DNA of 64,000 bases from AWTP1-13 sp033764875 (GTDB lineage: Bacteria > Pseudomonadota > Alphaproteobacteria > Rhizobiales > Hyphomicrobiaceae). Shown in pieces: positions 9,287 to 17,133 of this stretch. Every line of letters begins with the position of its first letter. The stretch's first letter is position 1. Under the pieces are notes generated by a model. The model had not been told where the DNA came from. It ran no database searches and saw only the letters and a program-made list of their open reading frames with translations. Both the position numbers and the translations under genes were made by a program. The DNA is taken from positions 108,843 to 172,842 of the forward strand of contig JANRIO010000120.1 of NCBI GenBank assembly GCA_033764875.1, written 5' to 3'.

Positions 9287-10033
9287 TCACCCTTTCCATT
9301 CGAGCTGCGTGACGGCAGCAATGGGGCCGCCCGGTGCCAGCTGCACCATGACCACCAAAGACTGCACGTTTGGCCCGCCCAGTTCGGAGATGGGCACGCG
9401 CCAGGTCCGTGCAGTCCCCTCCCAGTCGCCGACGACGCGGAGGGACTTGACGATATTGTGGTAGACGACCTCCCGATTGGCATTCTCGCCGCGCTTGATC
9501 GCGACGCGACCCTCCCGTTGAACCAGGGCGAGAATAACACGCGCACGGTCGGGCTTGACCGATCCTGTCGCTGGGCCAACGGCTATCACGAGATCCTTTT
9601 CCGAAAGCTCGGTTTGCAGCGCAACAGGGTTGGAGCGCAACGCATTCTGCGCAATCGCAATCGCCTCCTCGATCTCCCGCCTCGAGCTCCCGACAACGTG
9701 CGTCCTGCCGCCGACCACGATTTGCGGCGTGTAGACCTGTCTGTCTCCCCGCCCTTGCGCGTACTCGTATTGCCGACGCGTGAATTCCGGCCTGGCGAAG
9801 GTATCCTTCCAGCCGAGGCGATCCCAGTAGTCCACGGGAAGCGAGAGCGCGACCACGTCGCGCCTCGCGATGAACGTCGGCAGCAGCGCGTCAGCCGGCG
9901 GACACGATGAGCATCCCTGGCTCGTGTACAGCTCCAAGAGCACTGCCGGCCCCTGAGCTCCAGCGTGTGTCGCCGAGCAGAGTAGGGGTATCAGGACCAA
10001 GCCGGCCCGCAGTGCAAGTTTCAGGTGCCGCAT
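9287..10033 (-). CDS. DUF1223 thioredoxin-fold secreted protein
   Basis: 248 aa from the ATG at 10033; longer upstream frames have no hydrophobic start. A signal peptide spans about residues 1-27 (LALRAGLVLIPLLC then AGAQ). The mature part opens with VLLELYTSQGCSSCPPAD, where Cys41 and Cys44 form the CxxC of DUF1223, a glutaredoxin/thioredoxin-like family of unproven function. The later TPQIVVGGRTHVVGS segment carries the cis-proline region of the fold. It sits in the minus-strand selenium cluster between a DoxX-like protein and selD. A periplasmic thiol protein could help reduce selenium oxyanions or handle selenide, but that is inference from position alone. Confidence 0.88.
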   Translation of the reverse strand: MRHLKLALRAGLVLIPLLCSATHAGAQGPAVLLELYTSQGCSSCPPADALLPTFIARRDVVALSLPVDYWDRLGWKDTFARPEFTRRQYEYAQGRGDRQVYTPQIVVGGRTHVVGSSRREIEEAIAIAQNALRSNPVALQTELSEKDLVIAVGPATGSVKPDRARVILALVQREGRVAIKRGENANREVVYHNIVKSLRVVGDWEGTARTWRVPISELGGPNVQSLVVMVQLAPGGPIAAVTQLEWKG

Positions 10034-10209
10034 GGCTTGCCACCCCCGAGATCCATGGTTGCCGTCCGAATGCCGGGCCGCCGCAGACGGGCGCGCCGCA
10101 ACGGCGGCGTGTCGAAGGTCTGAGGCAACCGGCGCACATCCATCAACTCGACTGGCTCCTGGTTCCATCGTTCGCGCGCCCGGCTCGCGATTTGCGCCGC
10201 GATCCTCAC
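10021..10209 (-). CDS. Possible 62-residue coupled ORF between DoxX-like and DUF1223 genes
   Basis: Starts at a GTG whose last two bases are part of the upstream stop (GTGA overlap with the DoxX-like gene) and ends 13 bases inside the start of the DUF1223 gene. Such overlap on both sides is the pattern of translational coupling. The product is Arg-rich with no membrane helix (starts RIAAQIASRARERW). It may simply be read-through space that keeps ribosomes on the message. No family recognised. Confidence 0.35.
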   Translation of the reverse strand: MRIAAQIASRARERWNQEPVELMDVRRLPQTFDTPPLRRARLRRPGIRTATMDLGGGKPCGT

Positions 10210-10853
10210 GCAAAGCGCCGGTAGATCGTGGTGAGGAGGTTGCCCTTGGAATCGGCGGTTCTGCGCGCCAGCAGGGCATCAAGACCCAAGCTCATGCCGG
10301 CCCTTGTCACAATCAAGAAGCCCATCGTGAACACAAGGAACATGTACAGCCACGGCCACTCGTGCGGATGCTGATAGAGACCAAGCCACAGCTGGAGCGT
10401 GAACAGGATCCCGACGACGGCCATCGGGCGCACGAAGAAGCCGAGCATGAAGGCGACGCCCAGCGAGAACTCGGTCAGAAAGACCAGCGGATTGAGCACC
10501 GGCAGGGCGGGCAGCATGACGTGGGTGACGAACCACCTGTGTATCTCGAAGGCCGCGTAGCGGGTTTCCTCCTCTGTCCAGTACCGCAGTCCTCCCGATA
10601 CGGGGAGAGGCAGCTTCCAGAGCGACCCCTGGAACCACATGCATCCGAGCATGAACCGCATCAGCCACGTGGCCACATGCTCGTAGGTGCGCTGCGCCGG
10701 ATCGGACTGCCAGACCCGCCAGGCGATCCAGACTGAGGCGGCGATAAGCAGCAGGAAGACGACGACGAGCAGCGGCCCCACCCCGCTCCCCTCGTGATCG
10801 GGCGTCCTGCCGATGAGAAAGTAGAACGTGTCTGTGAAGGGGTTGGTGCGCAT
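10206..10853 (-). CDS. DoxX/DoxD-like integral membrane protein
   Basis: 215 aa from the ATG at 10853 (start MRTNPFTDTFYF); an alternative start 63 bases upstream would add a hydrophobic leader. Four to five membrane helices are seen, including PLLVVVFLLLIAASVWIAW, the pair around the WFQGSLWKLPLP segment, and VVGILFTLQLWLGLY. The polar pattern LMRFMLGCMWFQGSLWKLP resembles DoxD, the small subunit of thiosulfate:quinone oxidoreductase, and the wider DoxX family. Those proteins pass electrons from sulfur compounds to quinone or support thiol redox balance. Here it is next to a putative selenate ABC permease and a thioredoxin-like protein, so a link to selenium or sulfur redox is plausible but unproven. 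Confidence 0.75.
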   Translation of the reverse strand: MRTNPFTDTFYFLIGRTPDHEGSGVGPLLVVVFLLLIAASVWIAWRVWQSDPAQRTYEHVATWLMRFMLGCMWFQGSLWKLPLPVSGGLRYWTEEETRYAAFEIHRWFVTHVMLPALPVLNPLVFLTEFSLGVAFMLGFFVRPMAVVGILFTLQLWLGLYQHPHEWPWLYMFLVFTMGFLIVTRAGMSLGLDALLARRTADSKGNLLTTIYRRFA

Positions 10854-10964
10854 GGCCAGCCTCGGATTTGTCGTGTACGGACCTATGATCACCAGTACGC
10901 TCACGAAAGCGATCACGTTTCAACACATGGAAGAGAGAACCGCGCGCAGGGATCCGGCTCGTCA

Positions 10965-12533
10965 TCAGACTGCGCCTCGGGTCGCGAGCTGACCGTCCGA
11001 CAGCCGCGTTGGCAGCGTGGAGATGCGCAGGCAGGCGCGCACCGCACGCGAAAGCCCGTCGATGGCCAGGGTCAGCACGATGGTCGCCAGGATCAGCACA
11101 AGGGCGCGGTCGAAACGCAGCTCGGAGATGGCCGCATCGACGTAGTAGCCGAGCGTCTTCACACCCAGGATTCCGAATATCGCGCTCTCGCGCACGATGA
11201 TCTCCCAGCGGTAGAGGCAGTAGGCCAGGAACTGGCCGTAGATCCGCGGCAGCGTATCGTAGGCATAGAGATCGAGCCCGGTAGGAGCGTCCGGCCGGTA
11301 CGCGATCTGGTCCGCGTGCCGTCCCAGAAGGTAGGCGACGATTGCGCCGTTGTGGAATGCAAGTGCCACAATGGCCGGCAACATCGACGGTCCGAGCGTC
11401 TGCAGCAGGACATACGCCAGCATGTATTCCGGCGTCGAGCGGGCAGCAACCAGGACCAGGCGTCCGGCGAAATGGCCCGACAGCCCCGCGAACCGGCGCG
11501 CGACCAACGGGAACGTCGCGAGCGCCAGTATCGCCATCCCCACGAGGGCGATCTGCGACAGGATCAGGGTATTGTAGATGCCCGGCAGGATCTGGTTCTG
11601 CAGGATGGGCACAAACCAATCCCAGGTCGCCAGCAACTTCGCATCGATCCCGTGGATGCCGGCGCGCCGTAGCGGCTCCGGCACGATCTCCACGGACAGG
11701 AAGCGCACGAGATTGTCGACGGCCGACGATCCGCTCGTCGAGGCGGGAAGCACGAGGATGCTGATCACGATCAGAGCCGGCAGCGTGGACGCGCGTGCCC
11801 AGATGCGGCGCGTGCCGATCAGCGCGAAGAATACGAGCAGCAGGGCTGCCGCGGCACCATAGTGGCCTTGGCGAAAGTAGGTCTCGAGATGAAAGCCGAT
11901 GGTTGGCAGCCCAATGAAGCCGAGGACGAGCGTCGATCGCATGCCGCATTCCAGGCGGTAGAGCGCATATGTCTTCATCCGCGCGGCGAGGTCCGGCAGG
12001 CGGGCATAGGCGAAGGCCGAGACCTGCGACGTATTGGGCGGCAGCGCCCGCTCGGCGCTGCGATCGGCCTCCTCGATCATCTCCGCGAATACCTTGGCGA
12101 AGATACCGGAATACGGAAGCGCGATGGCGAGTATGCCCGCCAGCGGCCCTATGCCGAAGATCTGCATGAGCAGCAGCGCCCAGAACAGCTCATGCACAGC
12201 CCGGAGGCCGATGGCTGTGCCGCGCACGGCTCGCGACCGGCTGTAGGCGATCGACATGACCAGCCCCGCCGCGGCGCCGAGCGATACGCCAAGCGTGGCG
12301 AACGCAATCGTCAGCACGATGCTCCAGAGCTCGATCGACAGGAGGTCGGGCGCCATCAGCCCCGCCAGGAGGCGCGCAAGCTCGTCCCACGGGCTCAGCG
12401 CCGTGATCGCCAGGTTCGCGAGCACCAGGCATAGCGCGGCGCAGGCTCCGAACCAGAGGCTGACGCGGCCGTAGCTGAGCGCGGGCAGAGACCATGCCCT
12501 GCGCCCGGCTGGCGTTGGAACGGAGAGGCTCAC
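10965..12533 (-). CDS. Double-length PhnE-type ABC permease (putative selenate importer)
   Basis: 522 aa, about twice a normal PhnE. Two permease domains are fused: an N-terminal one (about 30-250) with the cytoplasmic coupling loop ALPYSGIFAKVFAEMIEEAD and a C-terminal one (about 290-500) with the corresponding ALAFHNGAIVAYLLGRHADQ. Each ends in the related segments LYRLECGMRSTLVLGFIGLPTIG and LYRWEIIVRESAIFGILGVKTLG. This fused layout fits PhnE/PtxC-like permeases, where one polypeptide can replace the usual homodimer. The GTG start at 12533 overlaps the stop of the ATPase gene (GTGA), so the two are translationally coupled. Oxyanion specificity is taken from the neighbourhood (selD, PhnD-like receptor). 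Confidence 0.88.
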   Translation of the reverse strand: MSLSVPTPAGRRAWSLPALSYGRVSLWFGACAALCLVLANLAITALSPWDELARLLAGLMAPDLLSIELWSIVLTIAFATLGVSLGAAAGLVMSIAYSRSRAVRGTAIGLRAVHELFWALLLMQIFGIGPLAGILAIALPYSGIFAKVFAEMIEEADRSAERALPPNTSQVSAFAYARLPDLAARMKTYALYRLECGMRSTLVLGFIGLPTIGFHLETYFRQGHYGAAAALLLVFFALIGTRRIWARASTLPALIVISILVLPASTSGSSAVDNLVRFLSVEIVPEPLRRAGIHGIDAKLLATWDWFVPILQNQILPGIYNTLILSQIALVGMAILALATFPLVARRFAGLSGHFAGRLVLVAARSTPEYMLAYVLLQTLGPSMLPAIVALAFHNGAIVAYLLGRHADQIAYRPDAPTGLDLYAYDTLPRIYGQFLAYCLYRWEIIVRESAIFGILGVKTLGYYVDAAISELRFDRALVLILATIVLTLAIDGLSRAVRACLRISTLPTRLSDGQLATRGAV

Positions 12534-13204
12534 GCCAGGCCCCCAAACCGCAGGAGCAGGTCCTGTGCGCTCAGGGATTTCGCCGGCGCGTCGACGACCT
12601 TGCGGCCTTCGTCGAGCACAACGATGCGGTCCGCGTGCTCCAAGGCTTGCTGGACATCGTGCAGGATGATGACGGCGGTGGGATGCCGCGCCTTGATCAG
12701 CTTCAACAGATTGCCGCCTTGCACGCGGTCGAGGGCCGACACCGGCTCGTCGGCGAGCAGGATCGGCCGGCCGTTGTAGAGCGCGCGCGCAAGGGACACC
12801 CGTTGCTGCTGGCCGCCCGACAAGGTCCCGGCCTGCTGGAACATCTGCTCCTCCAGCCCCACGTCAGCCAGGAGCGCGCGGATCTCGCTGACGCGCTCCG
12901 CGCAGGGCCAAATCAGCGTTCGCAGGTTTGCGGCGGTCGAATAGCGGTCGAGGCGGCCCGCATAGACATTGTGGAAGACCGAAAGCGTCTCCACCAGCGA
13001 TGCCGTTTGCGGGACAAGTGCTGCCGTGTCGGCGCTCTGCGCATAGAGCAGCTTGAGCAGCGTCGATTTGCCGGCGCCGCTGCGTCCCATGAGCGCCACG
13101 GTCTCGCGGTGCTGGACCGCGAGATCGATGCCGTGCAGCACCTGCCGCCCGTCGAATGCTGCGCGAGCATCTGCCAGCGACAGGACCGATGCTGCATGCT
13201 GCAT
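12530..13204 (-). CDS. PhnC-type ABC transporter ATPase (putative selenate importer)
   Basis: 224 aa from the ATG at 13204; an in-frame ATG at 13240 would overlap the receptor gene. Walker A is GRSGAGKST, the Q-loop follows, the signature is LSGGQQQR and Walker B is ILLADEP, with the switch His in IILHDVQQ. All ATPase parts are intact. It is somewhat short for PhnC (about 240-260 aa) and lacks an extra C-terminal region. It lies between the PhnD-like receptor (16-base gap) and the fused permease (GTGA overlap), so the three form one importer. Confidence 0.9.
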   Translation of the reverse strand: MQHAASVLSLADARAAFDGRQVLHGIDLAVQHRETVALMGRSGAGKSTLLKLLYAQSADTAALVPQTASLVETLSVFHNVYAGRLDRYSTAANLRTLIWPCAERVSEIRALLADVGLEEQMFQQAGTLSGGQQQRVSLARALYNGRPILLADEPVSALDRVQGGNLLKLIKARHPTAVIILHDVQQALEHADRIVVLDEGRKVVDAPAKSLSAQDLLLRFGGLA

Positions 13205-13220
13205 TGCGGGGCCCGTCCGG

Positions 13221-14099
13221 TCAGTTGAGCAGTCCGGCAACGCCGCCGACGTCCTCGATGACCTTGTAGTCGGCGTTGCTGGCCGGGATGAACTTCTTGC
13301 GGTCCATCACCTGGAGCAGCTTGGGATCGTCGATGGCGAGAATGGCCTGCTGAAGTCGGGCCTTGAAGCCGGCTCCGAACGTGCCGTCCACGTCGCCGCG
13401 AACCACCCAGTGATAGTCGGGAAACGTCGGGGTCTCCCAGATGATGACGACCTTCTTCGGGTCGACCTTGCCGGCGGCCACCTCGCGATCGAAGGTCAAG
13501 TGATCGACGGCGCCCACCTGGAAGGCGCCCGACTGGACGAGTTGCGCGGTGCGGCTATGGTCCCCTGAGAAGCCCACCGTCGGAAACACCTCGTCAGGCC
13601 CTTTTCCGAGCGCCTGCCGGATGAAGTGCTCCGGGAACACGCGGCCGGACGTGGACGTCCGCGCGCCGAACGTGAACGTCTTGCCGGCGATCGCCTTTGG
13701 AAAGTCCGGCCCGCGGACCAAGCCTGTCGACGCATTCGCAATGAAGTAGCTCGTGAACTTCACGTCCTCGATGCCCTGCGCGATCGCCTCAGCACCGGGA
13801 GAAGCCCGCCTCGCCTGCACGCCCGTGAAGCCCCCGAACCAGGCAAGCTGCACCTGATTGCTGGCAAATGCCGTCACGGCAGCGGGGTAGCTCTTGACCG
13901 GCAAGTACGTCACGGCGACGCCAAGCTTGCTCTCGAAATATTTCGCATACGCGGCAAAGCGTTCCGCAAGACGCGTCTCGTCCTGATCCGGAATGGCGGT
14001 AAAGACCAACGTCTTGGTCTGCGCCGATGCGGCGCCGAGCGTGGTCAAAATCGCGAGCAAAAAGACGAAAAGCTCGAGCCCTGATCTGCGTACGCGCAT
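13221..14099 (-). CDS. PhnD-like periplasmic oxyanion-binding protein (putative selenate receptor)
   Basis: 292 aa. The ATG at 14099 has GGGGAAG just upstream and begins a signal peptide (ELFVFLLAILTTLGAASAQ). The mature protein shows the PhnD/phosphite-receptor fold signatures: IPDQDETRLAERFAAYAKY near the start, AWFGGFTGVQARR, and FGARTSTSGRVFPEHF, a Ser/Thr-rich oxyanion pocket. PhnD-like receptors bind phosphonate or phosphite, but a branch found beside selD has been annotated as putative selenate binding. No phosphonate catabolism gene (C-P lyase, phosphonatase, PtxD) is nearby and selD is, so selenate or selenite is the better guess; the ligand is untested. Confidence 0.88.
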   Translation of the reverse strand: MRVRRSGLELFVFLLAILTTLGAASAQTKTLVFTAIPDQDETRLAERFAAYAKYFESKLGVAVTYLPVKSYPAAVTAFASNQVQLAWFGGFTGVQARRASPGAEAIAQGIEDVKFTSYFIANASTGLVRGPDFPKAIAGKTFTFGARTSTSGRVFPEHFIRQALGKGPDEVFPTVGFSGDHSRTAQLVQSGAFQVGAVDHLTFDREVAAGKVDPKKVVIIWETPTFPDYHWVVRGDVDGTFGAGFKARLQQAILAIDDPKLLQVMDRKKFIPASNADYKVIEDVGGVAGLLN

Positions 14100-14172
14100 C
14101 GCTTCCCCCAAAATATGCTCGCAGGCGCAGAAGCCCGCGTCCGGTTTCAATCAAACTACGTCAACGGGCCTT

Positions 14173-14222
14173 CGATCGTTACACGCCGGCTATGGGAAGC
14201 CAATGCCCAGCGGTAACGATCG
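14173..14222 (-). promoter_or_regulatory. Long-loop inverted repeat between methyltransferase and importer genes
   Basis: Perfect 10-bp arms CGATCGTTAC (14173-14182) and GTAACGATCG (14213-14222) enclose 30 bases that themselves carry short complementary pairs (GGG/CCC, GGC/GCC). It begins 13 bases after the methyltransferase stop and lies 73 bases before the receptor start. No T-run follows on the minus strand, so it is not a standard terminator. It could be an operator, an mRNA processing hairpin or a structured leader controlling the importer. Confidence 0.5.
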
Positions 14223-14235
14223 CGTGAGGTGCACC

Positions 14236-15054
14236 CTAGCACGTGGCAATCGCAACGGATGCGACAGCGCCCAGCGCGACTTCGCCGTCGTTGAACCGTG
14301 CGCGCAGCGCGCTGCCGAAATGCTCCAGAACGGCATCGCGCCGGCTGCCAAAGCCGGCGAGCAGGCTCGCCATCCCCGGCGCAAACGCAAGACGCTCGAC
14401 GAGCCATTGCGCGGATGGCGCGCGAAGAGCCGCGCGGACGGTCGTGAGCTCGACGGTCTGCAACCCGACTGTCTTGAAGAGGTCCCGAAAGCGATCGGGA
14501 TCGACGAAGCGCAGCTGGGCGGGTAGCGCACCGGGCGGCACGTGTCCCAGAATGGCCTCGGCACTGGCGCGCAAGCCGGTCGCCAACTCGTAGTTGTGCG
14601 GCTCGGTCCAGGTGGCAATCGCAATGCGGCCGCCGGGGCGCACCACGCGCGCGAGCTCTCTCAGTCCTTTCTCCGCCTCCGGAAACAGGATGATGCCGAA
14701 TATGGAGATCCCCACGTCATAGGCTGCGTCCGGCAATGGCAGACTGCAGCCATCCGCGCACTCGGCCGCGAGCCGCAACCCCGACGCCTCCGCGCGCTGC
14801 CTGATGTGTGCCACCATGCCCGGCGCCGCGTCGATGGCCAGGACGTCGGCGCCCGCGCGCGCAAGTGCGAGGGCGCAGCCCCCCGCGCCGGCGCCGACAT
14901 CGACGACCTTGCGGTGCTTGACGTCCCCCAGCGCGGAAATCGCTACGTCTGCCACTGCGGTCGTGAAGGGTTCGAACACCGCCTCATACACCAAGACGTG
15001 ATCGTTCCACGCGGCGGGGTCCTGGTCGGGCTGTAGGTCCTTCGCACGTGTCAT
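14236..15054 (-). CDS. Class I SAM-dependent methyltransferase
   Basis: 272 aa from the ATG at 15054; an in-frame start at 15075 is also possible. Motif I is VVDVGAGAGGCALALA, followed by the acidic end of strand 2 (LAIDAAPGM), motif II around PLPDAAYDVGISIFG and motif III RVVRPGGRIAIATW, the UbiE/Coq5-like arrangement of small-molecule methyltransferases. Substrate is not readable. It is transcribed toward the putative selenate importer genes and away from a radical SAM gene only 38 bases off. Methylation of selenide or of a seleno-metabolite is possible by context; thiopurine-type Se methyltransferases use the same fold, but no residue here proves it. Confidence 0.85.
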   Translation of the reverse strand: MTRAKDLQPDQDPAAWNDHVLVYEAVFEPFTTAVADVAISALGDVKHRKVVDVGAGAGGCALALARAGADVLAIDAAPGMVAHIRQRAEASGLRLAAECADGCSLPLPDAAYDVGISIFGIILFPEAEKGLRELARVVRPGGRIAIATWTEPHNYELATGLRASAEAILGHVPPGALPAQLRFVDPDRFRDLFKTVGLQTVELTTVRAALRAPSAQWLVERLAFAPGMASLLAGFGSRRDAVLEHFGSALRARFNDGEVALGAVASVAIATC

Positions 15055-15092
15055 GCTACTCACCCTGGACGCCAATCAGGAGTACACTTGCC

Positions 15093-16142
15093 ATGCCGAC
15101 AGACGTCCCCGCAAGCCCGTCGCCCGCCGACAGCAGGGACGCTCGTTTCGCGCTCGGCCTCGGACTCACCAACGACTGCAACCTCGCCTGCAGCTTCTGC
15201 TATCGCGATACGAGCCGAGTGGACCGCCTGAGCCTGGCGCAAGTGCGCTCGGTCGTGGAAGGCATTCCCGTCCGCTCGGTCAACCTGGGAACCGGCGAAA
15301 ACGGACTGCACCCCGAGTTCGAGCGGATCGTTTCCTATCTGTCGGGACAGCCGTTGAAGCTGACGATGACCTCCAACGGCCATTCGGTTCTCGTCTCCAC
15401 CGACGAGCAGCTCAAGAAGTTCAGCGATATCGAGTTTTCCTTGGATTACCCGACGCAGGAGGAGCAGGACGCGCAGCGCGGCGAGGGCAACTGGGACCTC
15501 ATCCACGCGCAGGCCGCCCGCTGTCGTGACCTCGGCGTTCCCGTGACATTCATCGCCGTCATGATGCGGTCGAACTACGATCGTCTCGCGGCCATCGCGC
15601 GCTTGGCCAAGGCCTATGACGCGCCGCTCCGCGTGAATGTCTATCAATCGGTGAAGTCCGATACGTTTGCCCTCACCTACGAGGAGTATTGGAAGGGCTT
15701 CGAGACCCTGCTCGGCGAGACCGATGTGATTGCGATCGGCGAGCCGCTGGTCCGGGCGATGGCGGGCCTGCCGCCACGGCTCGGCGGCTGCGGCGTTTCA
15801 ACCGTGCGCGTCACGCCGCGCGCGACGGTGCAGCCGTGCGTGTACTGGCCGGGGCCGGGAGACGCGCTGAGCCGGCTCATCGACACGGGAGCGGAGGTGG
15901 TCAACAGCCCCTCGTTCGAGCAAGCACGCACGGTGCCGTCGGCGTGCCGTTCCTGCCCCCATCTTGCGGCGTGCCACGGCGGATGCGCGGGCCGCCGTCG
16001 TCTCCAAGGTGCCCTCGCCGAGCCGGACACCTACTGTCCGATCGTGCGTGGAGACCGGAAACGGCTGTCGATCACCATGGCGGCAAGCCGCGAGCTTCCC
16101 AAGCTCGATAGCGCCTGCACGACCATCGTCATGGCGCGTTGA
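15093..16142 (+). CDS. Radical SAM/SPASM protein in the selenium cluster
   Basis: 349 aa. The ATG at 15093 has CAGGAG ten bases upstream and is preferred over the ATG at 15048, which lies inside the divergent gene. The radical SAM cluster motif is Cys29-x3-Cys33-x2-Cys36 (CNLACSFC). A C-terminal SPASM-like region holds further cysteines: CGVSTVRV, QPCVYW, ACRSCPHLAACHGGC and a last one in YCPI, enough for one or two auxiliary iron-sulfur clusters. SPASM enzymes often modify peptides or mature quinone cofactors, but many act on small molecules. No precursor peptide gene is evident nearby. The stop overlaps the TTG of the HAD gene, so the two are likely made together. Confidence 0.9.
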   Translation: MPTDVPASPSPADSRDARFALGLGLTNDCNLACSFCYRDTSRVDRLSLAQVRSVVEGIPVRSVNLGTGENGLHPEFERIVSYLSGQPLKLTMTSNGHSVLVSTDEQLKKFSDIEFSLDYPTQEEQDAQRGEGNWDLIHAQAARCRDLGVPVTFIAVMMRSNYDRLAAIARLAKAYDAPLRVNVYQSVKSDTFALTYEEYWKGFETLLGETDVIAIGEPLVRAMAGLPPRLGGCGVSTVRVTPRATVQPCVYWPGPGDALSRLIDTGAEVVNSPSFEQARTVPSACRSCPHLAACHGGCAGRRRLQGALAEPDTYCPIVRGDRKRLSITMAASRELPKLDSACTTIVMAR

Positions 16143-16840
16143 GCGACGCGATGCCTCTTCCGCTCATGGCGTCGTGCCTGCTGTTCGACATGGACGGCAC
16201 GTTGATCGACGCAACCAAGCTCATCGATCGCATCTGGATCGCCTGGAGCAAGCGGCACGGCATCGATCCCCTGCAGGTGCTGTCGGGCTCGCGCGGCCAG
16301 CGCATCGTGGACACGGTGCGGGCCCACGCGCCGGCGAGTGACGTGGCGGCCGAGGTCGATTGGCTGTCGCGCCAGGCCCACGACGAGCCGATTGGCCCCG
16401 ACGCGATGCCGGGGGCAGCAGCGTTCCTTGCGGGCATTCCGGGAGATCGCTGGGCCGTCGTGACATCCGCAATGCGCCCACTCGCAGAGCATTGGCTCGC
16501 CACGGCCGGACTCCCCTGTCCGAGCGTGCTGGTCACGGGTGACGATGTCGCCGACGGCAAACCGGACCCGGGCGGCTATCTTCTGGCTCTGACGCGGCTT
16601 GCTTGTCCTCCCGCGCGCGCCGTCGTATTCGAGGATGCGCCGGCGGGCATCGAGGCGGCGTGCCGGGCAGGGATACGCGTCATTGGCATCGCAAATCCAG
16701 ACATACGCCGCACCCCGGTCCTGAGCCATTGGATACCGGATTTCACCTGCCTTTCGCTCGTGCACGACGCCACCACGCAAACCTGCATCGTCAAGGCTTC
16801 GGATGCCGAGGCGCATCCGATCGCGTGCGCGCAGAACTGA
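16139..16840 (+). CDS. HAD-superfamily phosphatase (subfamily IA)
   Basis: 233 aa from the TTG at 16139, which overlaps the stop of the radical SAM gene (TTGA); an ATG at 16151 is the alternative. HAD motif I is LLFDMDGTLID with nucleophile Asp17 and acid/base Asp19 (TTG numbering). Motif II is VVTSAM, motif III the Lys of DGKPDPGGYL, motif IV VFEDAPAGIEA. A helical cap between motifs I and II (about 25-90) marks a small-molecule phosphatase such as sugar-phosphate or phosphoglycolate types. Coupling to the radical SAM gene suggests it dephosphorylates a substrate or product of that enzyme, possibly a selenophosphate-derived metabolite; this is inference. Confidence 0.87.
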   Translation: MSDAMPLPLMASCLLFDMDGTLIDATKLIDRIWIAWSKRHGIDPLQVLSGSRGQRIVDTVRAHAPASDVAAEVDWLSRQAHDEPIGPDAMPGAAAFLAGIPGDRWAVVTSAMRPLAEHWLATAGLPCPSVLVTGDDVADGKPDPGGYLLALTRLACPPARAVVFEDAPAGIEAACRAGIRVIGIANPDIRRTPVLSHWIPDFTCLSLVHDATTQTCIVKASDAEAHPIACAQN

Positions 16841-17133
16841 CAGCAGTCTTGGATATGCCTTCCGTGCAAGTCCGCCGGAATCACGCGCTCACGGTTCTCG
16901 GGCCGGGAGCGGCAGCCGACGCTGGCCACGAACTCGCCAAGCCCCGCTTCCGCTGCTTCCCGACGATCGCGGTGCACGTTTCGGGTCCAAGCCTCGCTGG
17001 AGACGAGTGCCGGCCATGCCGGCGCCTGGTGGCCCACCGCGAGCACTGCAACAGGCATAGAGGGTCGAAAGCTGGAACGACCAGCGCCGGCACCCGTTGT
17101 CTACGGACTAAGGACGATCGAAAGGAGGCTACT

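Noticed and set aside
10965..14099. Phosphonate uptake operon (phnCDE)
   Set aside because: The families fit, but no C-P lyase, phosphonatase or phosphite dehydrogenase is present, while selD is in the same cluster. I prefer selenate but give it as putative.
16843..17133. Gene between the HAD and PRC-barrel genes
   Set aside because: The open frame leading into the PRC gene is Arg/His/Cys-rich with no pattern, and the strong ribosome site lies right before the signal peptide at 17134.
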